From JBEIDK01 sp040383485 (GTDB taxonomy: Bacteria > Bacteroidota > Bacteroidia > UBA4408): 64,000 nt of DNA. The stretch is taken from contig JBEIDK010000003.1 of NCBI GenBank assembly GCA_040383485.1, positions 1 through 64,000 on the forward strand, written 5' to 3'. Positions 33,362-43,367 of the stretch are shown here, piece after piece. Positions within the stretch are counted from its first letter, which is position 1. The number at the start of each line of letters is the position of its first letter. The notes under the pieces were generated by a model. The model was not told the DNA's origin and made no database searches. It saw only the letters and a program-made list of their open reading frames with translations. A program made the position numbers and the translations under genes.

Positions 33362-35671
33362 TTATTCTAGTGCGCGCTTATTAAATAATATATAGCCAAA
33401 AGAGAATAAAAGACTATAAATTCCTTTCTCACGGTCAAACTCGTCACGGTCAAAGTAGTTTAAACTTAAACTTAGGGGGCCTAGTGGACTATGGTAAACG
33501 AGGCCAGTTGTGGCTATGAAATATCTTTTAGCCAGTACAGGTCCATAATTAGCTTTTTTTCCTTCATCTGTAATTAAAATTTCTTTATATGGTTGAAAAA
33601 TATAAGCTTCAATTCTTAAGTCAAAGTTTTTATAAAAGTTAAGCACATTTTTTAAACCTATTGAAGTGTAAAAATGACTTCTAAAGTTTGGTAAAAACCT
33701 AGTTTTACTTTCTGGTAGTGGATTAAACGAAGGCGCAGCAAGCACAGATGCGGTGTAGTTGTTAAAAAAATCTTGATTACTCAACACTGTTTCAGTAAAG
33801 AATCCTAATCTTAAAGCACCACGTCTTTTATAGTAAGTGTCATATGTCATTTTAAACTGATACCAAAAGTGGTACTTGTTACTTGTATCTTTTTTTTCAG
33901 ATGTGCTACCTGGATAATTAAATTCTGTTCCTTCTAATGCTCTAGCCTTCAAGCCAAAATACGTTCCGCTATTTGCATATTGTTTTTTGTTTAAAGTATT
34001 TCTTTCAAAAAGCATGTATATAGTATTTGTATTAAACTTTGTGCGGTCGGCCGTATCCAATGATGTAAATTTTGGACCTTGATAGTAATCGTCATACATT
34101 TTTATTGTACTTACACCTATAACAATTTTACTTTTACTTTTTGTAGGTAATGAAATATTTGCATCTGAATAGTTTTCATACTGTATCAAATATGAAGGCT
34201 TCACATCTTCAAAAAATGCGGTTGAACTTTTAAAAAAGTCAAATCTATTTCTTGTGTAACTAAAATCTACATTAAACGGAATGTTTGTGGGGAAATCAAG
34301 TTTTACTCTAAACTGATAAGAGCCATATAACTTACCGAAATAAGAATTTGCAAACAATGAAGCGCCAATTCTATTAAAATAATTGTACTGCAGCCCAATA
34401 TAAGCTTCATTTATAGGACGTGATGAGAAATTGCCACCAAATGAGGCAAAAATATCTTTTTGTTTCTTTACTTTTAAGTTAAGTTTATAATATCCGGTTT
34501 TAGGATTAAAGGTTGCTAATGGATAAATCTGCTTAATTTTTTCATCAGCAACAAGTCTATAATAGAGTGGTTTTAGTTCCTCAATTGAAACTAGTTTTCC
34601 TTTGGGAAGTAACAAGCTTTTTACGTAGCGCTGTTGCCCCTTTTTGAGACCGCTTATTTCTACATTTTCAAAAATCAATCTATTTTCTTTTTGTATAAAT
34701 TTTAATCTGTTACAGTTAAGTGTATCATTATTCACTCTTCTTTTAACTAGTTTTGTTATTTCATCAAGCTTATTATTTGTTGCTAAGTATCCTAGATTAA
34801 TAAGTTTTGAAACTTTAGTAAAATCGAATATTGATGCATTAGTAACATTAGGTTCAATTATTATTGTGTTTGGAGGAAGTTCACTGCTTCTTGTTCTATT
34901 AACCATCATACTTTTTACTTGCGAAATAATGTCGTCTTCCGAGGGGTCATCTAAATTTTCAGAAACAGTGCTACCAATAACTATATCAGGATTAAATGTT
35001 TTATGTGCAATGTCAATTGGGAAATTATTGTAGAGCCCACCATCAAAAAAAAGTTTTCCATCAATTGTTATTGGTTTCAAATAAAAAGGATAACTCATAG
35101 AAGCTCTTATACATTGGCCAAGCTGTCCAGCATCGAATACCGTTTGTTTTTTTGTAGTAATATCTGAGGCAACACATCTAAAAGGAATCAATAAACTATC
35201 AAAATTATATTTTGAAGAAGCACTTGCATTTGAAAAAAGTTCTAATAAGCCAAAATCTATTGGAATTGGGTTTACTAAATTTGTTGGAATTGTTGCACGG
35301 AAATTAGTATCGATTGAAAATTTATAATTTATCCATGAAGCATCGGCAGTTTTTTTCTTGAAATAATAAACATACTTTTCTTCCATTTCACCAACGGACC
35401 AGGTTTGAAATTTTTCAGAAAGTGCAAAAGCTTCAATCTCTGCAGGACTATAGCCTGATGCATATAACCCACCTATTAGCGCACCCATAGACGTTCCTGC
35501 AATATAATCTATGGGGATATTGTTTTCTTCAAGTGCTTTTAAAACACCTATGTGTGATAAGCCATCAGCACCACCACCACTTAATACCAAGGCTACCTTT
35601 TGCGCATGCAGCAAATTAAAAAGTGAACTTAATAATAGGTTAATAAAAAAAATATATAATTTATTTTTCAG
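33362..35671 (-). CDS. Patatin-like phospholipase fused to POTRA and outer-membrane barrel (PlpD-like)
   Basis: About 769 residues. A patatin domain begins at once: oxyanion loop LSGGGADGLSHIGV, nucleophile GTSMGAL, and catalytic FDGGLYNN. A POTRA-like segment (LIFENVEISGLKKGQQRYVKSLL) precedes a C-terminal barrel of the BamA/surface-antigen type ending LLFSFGYIL. I extend the start 57 bases upstream of TTG 35614 to CTG 35671. The extra residues (KNKLYIFFINLLLSSLFNLLHAQ) form a proper signal peptide, which an outer-membrane protein needs, and no ATG or GTG exists in frame before the upstream TAA. The start codon is unusual and inferred. Confidence 0.85.
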   Translation of the reverse strand: MKNKLYIFFINLLLSSLFNLLHAQKVALVLSGGGADGLSHIGVLKALEENNIPIDYIAGTSMGALIGGLYASGYSPAEIEAFALSEKFQTWSVGEMEEKYVYYFKKKTADASWINYKFSIDTNFRATIPTNLVNPIPIDFGLLELFSNASASSKYNFDSLLIPFRCVASDITTKKQTVFDAGQLGQCIRASMSYPFYLKPITIDGKLFFDGGLYNNFPIDIAHKTFNPDIVIGSTVSENLDDPSEDDIISQVKSMMVNRTRSSELPPNTIIIEPNVTNASIFDFTKVSKLINLGYLATNNKLDEITKLVKRRVNNDTLNCNRLKFIQKENRLIFENVEISGLKKGQQRYVKSLLLPKGKLVSIEELKPLYYRLVADEKIKQIYPLATFNPKTGYYKLNLKVKKQKDIFASFGGNFSSRPINEAYIGLQYNYFNRIGASLFANSYFGKLYGSYQFRVKLDFPTNIPFNVDFSYTRNRFDFFKSSTAFFEDVKPSYLIQYENYSDANISLPTKSKSKIVIGVSTIKMYDDYYQGPKFTSLDTADRTKFNTNTIYMLFERNTLNKKQYANSGTYFGLKARALEGTEFNYPGSTSEKKDTSNKYHFWYQFKMTYDTYYKRRGALRLGFFTETVLSNQDFFNNYTASVLAAPSFNPLPESKTRFLPNFRSHFYTSIGLKNVLNFYKNFDLRIEAYIFQPYKEILITDEGKKANYGPVLAKRYFIATTGLVYHSPLGPLSLSLNYFDRDEFDREKGIYSLLFSFGYILFNKRALE

Positions 35672-35765
35672 TGATTTTTGTATTTATGTTATTATAAATT
35701 TTAGAGTTAAATTAAAATAAAACGAACAGAATTTAGTTGTTAGCAAATTGCAAATCAATTGTTAT

Positions 35766-36713
35766 TCAGTTCTTATAGTTATCTATAATTAAGTTTGCCA
35801 ATTCAATTCCAATTCTTTCTTGCGCCTCTTCAGTAGCAGCTCCAATATGAGGTGTTAAAGATATTTTGGGATGAGATAGAATATCTAAATTTGGAGTGGG
35901 TTCATTTACAAAAACATCCAAAGCAGCGTGTGCAACCTTCCCAGAATTTAATGCTACAATAAGTGAGTCTTCATTTATTACCCCTCCTCTAGCAATATTG
36001 ATTAGGCAAACTCCTTTTTTCATTTTTGCTATTTCTTCGTCTCCAATTAATTTACCACCAGGAACATGAAGCGTTACAAAGTCAGAATTTTTCAATAGTT
36101 CGTCCATGTTTGTAGTAACAACCTTTATGTTTACATTGGTAATATTAGCTACATTAACTTCAATATTAGCTTCTTTAATAAAAGGATCATGAGCTATAAT
36201 ATTCATACCAAGGCCAGCTGCCATTCTTGCAACTGCTTGTCCAATTCTTCCCAAACCAACAATACCAATTGTTTTACCACTTACTTCAGTGCCTTTAGCG
36301 TATTTCTTTTTTAAAACATCAAATTGAGTAGCACCTATGCTATGCATTTGTTTATTTGAATCATAAAGCATTCTTGACATTGAAAACATGCTTCCAATTA
36401 CTAATTCAGCTACTGAATTTGATGATGCCGCAGGAGTATTCAATACTAAAATACCTTTGCTTCTGGCGTATTCTGCATCAATATTATCCATGCCTACGCC
36501 ACCTCTTCCTATTATTTTTAAAGAAGTACAAGAGTCAATAATGTCTTTTCTAACTTTCGTTGCGCTTCTAACGGTTAATATTTCAATTTTCCTCTCATTT
36601 ATTGAATCTATTAAATTTTCTTGAGCAACCTTTTCGGTTATAACTTCGAAACCAGATTTCTGCAACATTTCTATGCCTATGGCATCCATACCATCGTTTG
36701 CTAATACTTTCAT
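35766..36713 (-). CDS. serA: D-3-phosphoglycerate dehydrogenase
   Basis: The 315-residue protein is the short form of the D-2-hydroxyacid dehydrogenase family. It shows KIIGRGGVGMDNID, the NAD-binding GLGRIGQAVARMAAGLGM, the substrate/NAD-binding INIARGGVINEDSL and HIGAATEEAQERIG with the catalytic histidine. There is no C-terminal ACT domain, which agrees with the short, non-serine-regulated Bacteroidota type. It catalyses the first step of serine synthesis. serC is not adjacent here. Confidence 0.85.
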   Translation of the reverse strand: MKVLANDGMDAIGIEMLQKSGFEVITEKVAQENLIDSINERKIEILTVRSATKVRKDIIDSCTSLKIIGRGGVGMDNIDAEYARSKGILVLNTPAASSNSVAELVIGSMFSMSRMLYDSNKQMHSIGATQFDVLKKKYAKGTEVSGKTIGIVGLGRIGQAVARMAAGLGMNIIAHDPFIKEANIEVNVANITNVNIKVVTTNMDELLKNSDFVTLHVPGGKLIGDEEIAKMKKGVCLINIARGGVINEDSLIVALNSGKVAHAALDVFVNEPTPNLDILSHPKISLTPHIGAATEEAQERIGIELANLIIDNYKN

Positions 36714-36755
36714 TTATTTAATATTTTATTTTTGTCAAATATAAGTTTTGAAACA

Positions 36756-38057
36756 ATGTTTTTGCGTATGCTTTATTTTTTTTTGAGTAAAAAAATGCAA
36801 TTGGATGAAAAATATTTTAGCTTATATTTCCAACCAAATATATTAAAGTTGATTTTAAATAGGCTAAATTTAAATTATTTCAAAGAAGAACTAATATTAT
36901 TCATTGCTTTTGCGTTGCCTTTAAACAAGGCAATTATTCCTTTATTAATAGTTCTTCTAATATTAGTTTGGATTTTGGAGGGCAACTTTAAATTAAAAAC
37001 GAAAAATTATAAAAGTATTTTCTTCTTCGGCAGTATTTTCTTATATCTCATTCATTTGTTTGGAATGCTGTATACCCAAAATATAAAAAGTGGAAATTTT
37101 GATTTAGAACAAAAATTATCTCTGTTAATATTTCCACTTATTTTTTTTGGTGATTTTTTTTATGATGAATCTTATTTAAAAAGAGTATTTAGAAGTTTTG
37201 TTGTTGGCTGTTTATTTGGTTGTTTGCTATGTTTTATTAATGCATCAATTCATTATTATTTCTCCAACTCAGTTGATAGCTACTTTTATGTTCAGTTTTC
37301 CTGCATTATGCATCCATCATATTATTCATTATACTTATCATTTGCTGCCTGTATTGTTCTATTTGATAATACGGTTTTAGGAAAAACGTTTTATAAAATA
37401 CCAATAACCTTATTTTTTCTATTATCCATAATACTTCTATCAAGTAAAGGTGGATTCATTTCTATTTTTATTGTTTTTATTTTAAAATTTATTCATGTAT
37501 TATTCGTAAAAAAAAAGTACTTAAAGTCTATAATTACATTGTTAATTTTTGCAGTAACCATAGCCATAGTAATTTTTAGTTTTCCTAAGAGTGTGCAAAG
37601 AATTAGGGATATGTTTAACACCTTTAAATCAAAGGAAACTGCTCTCAATACTACATCTACTAGATTAGTTATTTGGAAACATTCATTTATGATTATAAAA
37701 AATAAGCCAATACTTGGAGTTGGAACTGGCGACGCCAATGACGAACTTTTAAAAACATATGTTGGCAAAAATGAAATAGAACTTAAGGAACGAAAATTTA
37801 ATGCACATAATCAATTTCTCCAAACAAGTATTTCTTTAGGAATATTAGGTTTAGTAGCACTTATTCTTCCTTTTATTATTCTGTTCTACGAGTCAATAAT
37901 AAACCAATCATTAATAAATTTGAGTTTCGTTATACTAGTACTTACAAATTTTCTTTTCGAAGCTATGCTAGAAACACAGGCAGGAGTTATTTTTATTTCG
38001 TTTTTTTTATTTCTAAGTCTCAATTATTATTACCGACAAAATGAGAATCATATTTAA
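36756..38057 (+). CDS. O-antigen ligase/polymerase-like membrane protein
   Basis: About 433 residues with ten or more transmembrane helices. The large periplasmic loop near residues 280-370 contains TSTRLVIWKHSFMIIKNKPILGVGTGDANDEL and NAHNQFLQTSISLGILGL, which is the Wzy_C pattern of O-antigen ligases and polymerases. The start could be ATG 36756, 36768 or 36795; a TTG at 36732 also exists. It attaches or polymerises undecaprenyl-linked glycans in the periplasm. It is followed at 6 bases by a GT2 gene, so the two are probably one operon with mce. Confidence 0.8.
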   Translation: MFLRMLYFFLSKKMQLDEKYFSLYFQPNILKLILNRLNLNYFKEELILFIAFALPLNKAIIPLLIVLLILVWILEGNFKLKTKNYKSIFFFGSIFLYLIHLFGMLYTQNIKSGNFDLEQKLSLLIFPLIFFGDFFYDESYLKRVFRSFVVGCLFGCLLCFINASIHYYFSNSVDSYFYVQFSCIMHPSYYSLYLSFAACIVLFDNTVLGKTFYKIPITLFFLLSIILLSSKGGFISIFIVFILKFIHVLFVKKKYLKSIITLLIFAVTIAIVIFSFPKSVQRIRDMFNTFKSKETALNTTSTRLVIWKHSFMIIKNKPILGVGTGDANDELLKTYVGKNEIELKERKFNAHNQFLQTSISLGILGLVALILPFIILFYESIINQSLINLSFVILVLTNFLFEAMLETQAGVIFISFFLFLSLNYYYRQNENHI

Positions 38058-38063
38058 TTTCAA

Positions 38064-39077
38064 ATGAAATCAGTATCAATTACCATTCCATGCAGGAATG
38101 AAGAAAAATATATCGGAAAATGCTTACAGTCAATTGTAGATTGTGATTATGATAAAAAATTATTGATGGTATTCGTGTGTGATGGTAACAGTGATGATTC
38201 AACACAAAAAATAGTAAGAGAATTTGTTGATAAATACGATTATATAAAACTTTTAATTAATGAAAAAAGAACCACTCCATTCGCATTAAATTTAGGATTA
38301 AAAGCCGAAAGTGCAGACGTAAAAATTATACTCGGTGCACATGCTGAAATTTATAGAGATTACATTGAAAGTTGCATCGCAGCTCTTGAAATAGATCCTA
38401 AAATTGGATGTTCAGGTGGCATTATTGAAAATGTAATGGAAGATGAAACATCAACAATTATTTCTTTAGCTATGTCATCGTCTTTCGGAGTTGGTAATGC
38501 ACATTTTAGAACAGGCGTGAAAGAAGGTTATGTTGACACTGTTGCATTTGGTGCTTACAAAAGTGAAGTGTTTGATATAGTAGGATATTTTGATGAAGAT
38601 TTAATTAGAAATCAAGATGATGAATTCAATTACAGATTACATAAGTTTGGATATAAAATATACTTATCCAAATCAATAAAATCTAAATATTATGTTCGTG
38701 CATCATACAAAAAGTTGTATAAACAGTATTATCAATATGGCTATTGGAAAGTTTATGTAAACATAAAACATAATACTATTACAACTTTAAGACAAATAAT
38801 TCCTTCATTATTCGTTTCGTTTCTTTTTACAGGACTTTGCTTATCTCTAATAAGTAATTTATTCTTTAAAACTTATATACTCGGTTTGTCCTTTTATTTA
38901 TTAGTTGGTTTTATAAGTGCATTAAAAAAAACTTCTAGTATTTTTTTAGCGACTAAAGTTTTATTTGTTTTTATTATTTTGCATTTTAGTTATGGACTCG
39001 GATATTTACTTGGAATTATTCAATTCATTATTTTTAGAAAAGGACCATCTGAAAAATCTGAAACCTTAACAAGATAA
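38064..39077 (+). CDS. Family 2 glycosyltransferase
   Basis: The 337-residue protein has the GT-A fold start SITIPCRNEEKYIGKCLQSI, the DxD-like VFVCDGNSDDST, a catalytic-base segment IRNQDDEFNYRLHKFGYKI and two to three C-terminal transmembrane helices. The layout resembles ExoA-type polysaccharide glycosyltransferases. It acts on the cytosolic face, and its products would feed the upstream ligase-like protein. Acceptor and sugar are unknown. Confidence 0.88.
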   Translation: MKSVSITIPCRNEEKYIGKCLQSIVDCDYDKKLLMVFVCDGNSDDSTQKIVREFVDKYDYIKLLINEKRTTPFALNLGLKAESADVKIILGAHAEIYRDYIESCIAALEIDPKIGCSGGIIENVMEDETSTIISLAMSSSFGVGNAHFRTGVKEGYVDTVAFGAYKSEVFDIVGYFDEDLIRNQDDEFNYRLHKFGYKIYLSKSIKSKYYVRASYKKLYKQYYQYGYWKVYVNIKHNTITTLRQIIPSLFVSFLFTGLCLSLISNLFFKTYILGLSFYLLVGFISALKKTSSIFLATKVLFVFIILHFSYGLGYLLGIIQFIIFRKGPSEKSETLTR

Positions 39078-39086
39078 ATTAATAGC

Positions 39087-39491
39087 ATGAATAAAATAGA
39101 ACACATTGGAATTGCTGTTAAGGATATTAATCAAGCAATAGAAACTTATTCAAAGTTGCTGAATACTGAATGTTATAAAACAGAAAGTGTAGAAAGTGAA
39201 GGTGTAAAAACGGCTTTTTTTAAGGTAGGCGAAAACAAAATTGAACTTTTAGAGGCATCTAATCTAGAAAGTCCAATAACTAAATTTATTGATAAGAGAG
39301 GGGAGGGGATACACCATATTGCATTTGATGTAGATAATATTTACACCGAAATGGAGCGCCTAAAAAATGAAGGATTTATTTTGTTGAACCATGAACCTAA
39401 AAAAGGAGCTGACAATAAATTAATTTGTTTTGTGCATCCTAAAAATACAAATGGGGTATTAATTGAATTGTGCCAAGAAATAAAAGATTAG
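39087..39491 (+). CDS. mce: Methylmalonyl-CoA epimerase
   Basis: The 134-residue VOC-fold protein has IEHIGIAVKDINQAIETYSKLL, GENKIELLEASNLESPI and GEGIHHIAFDVDNI, with metal-binding histidines in HIG and HHIAF and a glutamate in ENKIELLE and GVLIELC. It interconverts the 2R and 2S forms of methylmalonyl-CoA in propionate metabolism. The mutase is not in the window. The last 4 bases overlap the convergent gene's end. Confidence 0.9.
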   Translation: MNKIEHIGIAVKDINQAIETYSKLLNTECYKTESVESEGVKTAFFKVGENKIELLEASNLESPITKFIDKRGEGIHHIAFDVDNIYTEMERLKNEGFILLNHEPKKGADNKLICFVHPKNTNGVLIELCQEIKD

Positions 39492-41035
39492 ATTTTTAAT
39501 TGAGCAATACCTATTCTATATTTATTATTTCGTTTACAATAAAAAATAATTTTACCTGTATTGCTAATTACTGTTTTGAAAGGTACAAAAACAGTTTTAG
39601 AATTGGCATTAGAAAATAATACTTGTTTTGATATAACTCCATTTACATCAACTTTTGCAAGCACTACATTTGCTTTCTTTGCACTATTCATATAATGCGC
39701 CTCCTCTGTTTTATCGGCTAAACTGCTTTTGAAAACCACATTGGAATTCATTTTACTATCATTGTAAATGAAGTATAAATCAGAACCTAAATATGAAGAT
39801 GCACTGCCTAAAAAATAGCCATCATCATTAATTGATATTTGCTTTTTTTCAATAGTAAAACACTTTTTTGACTCTTGGTTTGCTTCAAATTCATAGCATT
39901 CAATATTATCATTATGAAAATAGTAATTACACCTTTGCATACCGCTTCTAAAGTCTGTTAGGCATGACGTTTCAGTAAATTCCTTCTCGCAAATTAATCT
40001 CACGTTATCGTTACTTAAAACGTAGCATTGTAAAGGCTTGTATTCATAAGGATTTGTGTCTTTGATTATATTTAATGATATTTTTGGTTGCGCATAATCG
40101 TCATTATAATCCTCAATATTTTTAGTTGCATTTAATTCAGTAAACTGAGAAATAAATGGTTTAATTAAATTATCATTATTATCAGTTTGTAGTCTATAGA
40201 AACCACAAATACCGATTTTGTTATTTTTTGCAACGAAAAAAGATGAGCCAAGAAGATTGCTTCTTTTCTTAAGTCCAAGTGCAATAGTTTCCTTATTCCC
40301 ATCTTTTAAATTACAATTAATTATATAATAAGTATAAGTTCTATTTGTAAAAATTCTCAATTTATCATCGTCTGCAACTTTTACTAAAAGGGCTATTTGG
40401 TCATTATTACTAATGGCATCAAGAACAATAGACTCTCTACCTTGATATGGTAGCAAAATAGTTTGAGAATATTCTAAAAATAAATTAAAATCAAATTGTT
40501 CAATTTTGATAATTTTTTCATCATTTTCTGATTTAGGTAGGTTATGAAAAATACATAGTTTAGTAGAGTCTAGGCTCTTAATAAAATTGAATTTGTATTC
40601 AATTTTACTATTGCAATTTTGAATCTTACTTAATTCTCTTTTCGCATCTTTTACAATTCCATCCTCATTTATATTATAGGCATTTAAACTGTAGTTTTTG
40701 TTCTTGTAAGAACTGGTTATTACAAAATTATTAGATGCCAAAGCCATAGATTCTTCGAACTGCTCATCTTTGTCTATAAAGTTTAATTCATTTGATTTAG
40801 ACTTTTGTAATGTGGAGTCTATGAAAGTGTCAATATACCACTTATCATTTTCCATAAAAAAACCTGACTTTTTATTAAGGACTAAAGTTTTATTTTTCGA
40901 GTTTCCAATGATAAATTGAGCATCAGTTTGTCTTCCTTCAATAATAGAAGACCACTTGATTTGCAGCTGGCAATAACTTTTTATAGTGGTTAGAAAAAAA
41001 AATATGTAAAACACTTGTCTCAAACTATTCGCCAT
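39488..41035 (-). CDS. Exported protein of unknown function coupled to a flippase gene
   Basis: The 515-residue protein has a signal peptide (MANSLRQVFYIFFFLTTIKSYC) and a mainly beta-strand mature part that may be a propeller; no motif of a known enzyme stands out. Its ATG lies 11 bases inside the end of the flippase gene, so translational coupling is likely and the two may share a role in surface polysaccharide or filament export. There is no T9SS sorting domain at the end (it closes with IGIAQLKI). I do not recognise the family. Confidence 0.7.
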   Translation of the reverse strand: MANSLRQVFYIFFFLTTIKSYCQLQIKWSSIIEGRQTDAQFIIGNSKNKTLVLNKKSGFFMENDKWYIDTFIDSTLQKSKSNELNFIDKDEQFEESMALASNNFVITSSYKNKNYSLNAYNINEDGIVKDAKRELSKIQNCNSKIEYKFNFIKSLDSTKLCIFHNLPKSENDEKIIKIEQFDFNLFLEYSQTILLPYQGRESIVLDAISNNDQIALLVKVADDDKLRIFTNRTYTYYIINCNLKDGNKETIALGLKKRSNLLGSSFFVAKNNKIGICGFYRLQTDNNDNLIKPFISQFTELNATKNIEDYNDDYAQPKISLNIIKDTNPYEYKPLQCYVLSNDNVRLICEKEFTETSCLTDFRSGMQRCNYYFHNDNIECYEFEANQESKKCFTIEKKQISINDDGYFLGSASSYLGSDLYFIYNDSKMNSNVVFKSSLADKTEEAHYMNSAKKANVVLAKVDVNGVISKQVLFSNANSKTVFVPFKTVISNTGKIIFYCKRNNKYRIGIAQLKI

Positions 41036-42467
41036 ATCTAATAATGTGAAGTAACCCTTTTATGCTAAACAAACCAATCAGTAGGGCTATAGCAATTGAT
41101 AGTGAAGACAAAATGAGTAGTTGAATCATCCATTGCAAATCAAAACCTCTTACAATTATTCCGCAAAGAATTGTTGCTAATAAATATACTATTAATTGGC
41201 TCAAAAATTTATAATTAACCTTAAAATTAAAGTATTTGTATGCGATTAAAATTTGAAAAATTGCCGTGCAAAATTGTGTCACTAAGCTAGCAAATGCTGC
41301 ACCTGAAGCTTTATAGATTGGAATAAGTAATAAGTTTAAAGATATATTTAGTACCATACCACATGCAGCCATAATATTCAACTGTTTTAAATTTCCATTT
41401 GCTGTTAACAAAGTACCGAAAACATAAGTTGAAGAAACAAAAACAAAGCAAATCATAAGAAATTGAAAAACCAAAGCCGATTCAGTAATATGCTCTTTAT
41501 ACATTAATTCCATTATTTCATTACTAAAAAAATAGGATACTGATGCAGTTGTAATTGATATTATCATTAAAATTGAAAAGGCTAATTTCACTAGTTCATC
41601 AACTCTATGTTTAAGTTTTATCATTTTTGCAAACATAGGAAGCAATAAGCCCGCAAATAAAAAAGCAATCATATTACCGGCATCTAATAACCTATATGCC
41701 GATGCATAAATTGATGCTTGTTGAGCCCCATCAGGTAATAACCTTTCAAGCATCACCGAGTCAATGCGATTATAAAAGGTCATTAATAGCACTAGAATTG
41801 CATATGGATAACTTTTTTTGAGAATAAATAAAGAGAAAACCCTATTCCATTTTACCTTATTTATTTTTGCTTTATCTACAACAATTACAAGTGTTATTAA
41901 AATTGTAATTAAATATGCAAAGGTTTGAGCAAAAACATACCAAGTAATTTGAAATGGCTTATCGGTTATATTTCCCCAAAGCAGCGCAGCGCAGATAAAA
42001 ATCATTATCAACCTATCAAGAACTGAAATTACACTATCTGTTTTAAATAAATGTAATCCTGAAATATTTGAACGTAAGTAAAGTATAAAAGAGATTAAGA
42101 ATTGGTTAAAACCAAGAACTAACAATAACCTTATTTGAAGCCAACTATAATCGATAATTATACCTATGAGCAGCGTAATAATAATATACAAAAGCCCTAG
42201 TATTAATCTTAATACTAATATAATGGATAAATGCTTTTGTAATAGGTGATTATTTTGAGCAATATTTTTATTATTATAGTTTGTTATTCCAAAATCTAAA
42301 AATATATTAAATAGAAAAGAGAAGTTGAAAATTGCATAATAAAGCCCATAATCTCCTGATGGCACAACATTTTGAACAGCACGGTCAATGCCTAAAATCC
42401 AAAACGGTTTTATAAGTATATTAAGTAACAGTAATAGTGAAAGGTTTGTAATGAACTTCTTTTGCAT
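41025..42467 (-). CDS. Polysaccharide flippase (Wzx/MATE-MOP family)
   Basis: The 480-residue protein has about fourteen hydrophobic helices and the MOP-superfamily pattern: N-terminal LGIDRAVQNVVPSGDYGLYYAIF, RIDSVMLERLLPDGAQQASIYASAYRLLDAG in the middle, and GAAFASLVTQF near the end. It is expected to flip lipid-linked oligosaccharide across the inner membrane. It is the first gene of a two-gene unit with the exported protein that follows. It lies near the ligase-like and GT2 genes but on the opposite strand. Confidence 0.88.
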   Translation of the reverse strand: MQKKFITNLSLLLLLNILIKPFWILGIDRAVQNVVPSGDYGLYYAIFNFSFLFNIFLDFGITNYNNKNIAQNNHLLQKHLSIILVLRLILGLLYIIITLLIGIIIDYSWLQIRLLLVLGFNQFLISFILYLRSNISGLHLFKTDSVISVLDRLIMIFICAALLWGNITDKPFQITWYVFAQTFAYLITILITLVIVVDKAKINKVKWNRVFSLFILKKSYPYAILVLLMTFYNRIDSVMLERLLPDGAQQASIYASAYRLLDAGNMIAFLFAGLLLPMFAKMIKLKHRVDELVKLAFSILMIISITTASVSYFFSNEIMELMYKEHITESALVFQFLMICFVFVSSTYVFGTLLTANGNLKQLNIMAACGMVLNISLNLLLIPIYKASGAAFASLVTQFCTAIFQILIAYKYFNFKVNYKFLSQLIVYLLATILCGIIVRGFDLQWMIQLLILSSLSIAIALLIGLFSIKGLLHIIRYGE

Positions 42468-42562
42468 TTATGTTTGCGATAGTCGATATTAGACTCTTAA
42501 TCTCTTGCTTAAAATAAAAGAACAAACATAAAAAAAACGCTCATACCCGAATGCAATTTAAG

Positions 42563-42817
42563 CTAGAATTTATTTAATTTTAGATTATTAGTACAATATT
42601 CTTCAAATTCTTTAAAATCTTTTTCTTTAATAGGATCCAAAAATTCTAATTCATTTTTAATTACATCATTTATAAAATTTCTGTCAGGTAAAATTTTCGA
42701 TTCGATATGATTAATACTATAAGTTTTACCTAACCGTTTTATTTCAACCATTAAATTTTCAGATTCAACTTGATAATAAGTATCGTGTATTTTATATTTT
42801 CGATATATTGGGAACAT
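42563..42817 (-). CDS. Small hypothetical protein
   Basis: I start it at ATG 42817, giving 84 residues (MFPIYRKYKIHDTYYQVESE); a TTG at 42835 would overlap the start of the divergent atl gene. It is acidic and alpha-helical at the C-terminus (EKDFKEFEEYCTNNLKL) with a likely beta N-terminal part. I recognise no family. Its start codon lies seven bases from the atl start, so the two 5' regions overlap. Confidence 0.6.
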   Translation of the reverse strand: MFPIYRKYKIHDTYYQVESENLMVEIKRLGKTYSINHIESKILPDRNFINDVIKNELEFLDPIKEKDFKEFEEYCTNNLKLNKF

Positions 42818-42824
42818 ATTTTTT

Positions 42825-43175
42825 ATGAACGACAATAATAAGCATAAAGATTTTTTCGAATTAGTTTATGAAGTTGTCAGATTAATTCCTCCAGGCAAGG
42901 TTACTAATTACGGGTCAATTGCTAAATACTTAGGTAGTGCCAAAAGCAGCAGAATGGTTGGTTGGGCAATGAATAATGCTCATCATCAAAATGTTTATGT
43001 GCCAGCTCATAGAGTTGTTAATAGAAATGGATTATTAACGGGTAAGTTTCATTTTGCGGATATTCATGAAATGCAGAACCTGTTAGAGTCAGAACAAATT
43101 ATCGTTAAAAACGATTTAATTCAAAATTTTAAACAATGCTTTTGGGACCCTAATATAGAATTAGACATTAATTAG
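42825..43175 (+). CDS. Alkyltransferase-like protein (ATL, MGMT family without the active cysteine)
   Basis: The 116-residue protein matches the DNA-binding half of O6-alkylguanine-DNA alkyltransferase: VRLIPPGKVTNYGSIAKYLG and ARMVGWAM-like SSRMVGWAMNNA. The active-site PCHR motif is PAHRVVNRNG, with alanine in place of cysteine. ATL proteins bind O6-alkylguanine without repairing it and hand the lesion to nucleotide excision repair. The RLIPPGKV helix and the asparagine hinge are present. Length is typical of ATLs. Confidence 0.9.
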   Translation: MNDNNKHKDFFELVYEVVRLIPPGKVTNYGSIAKYLGSAKSSRMVGWAMNNAHHQNVYVPAHRVVNRNGLLTGKFHFADIHEMQNLLESEQIIVKNDLIQNFKQCFWDPNIELDIN

Positions 43176-43367
43176 CAGTTTTATTTATGAGAAACCTTTT
43201 AGATAGAATAACCGTAAAAGTGATTATTAAATCTTGCCTATTTTTATAATTTTGTTATAATTGCAGATATAAACAATTGAATGTTTGTAAACTTTTGTTG
43301 AAAACTTGTTTATAAATGACTTAGGCACTATTTTTGAAAAGTCAATTGTATATTAAAAACACAGAAC

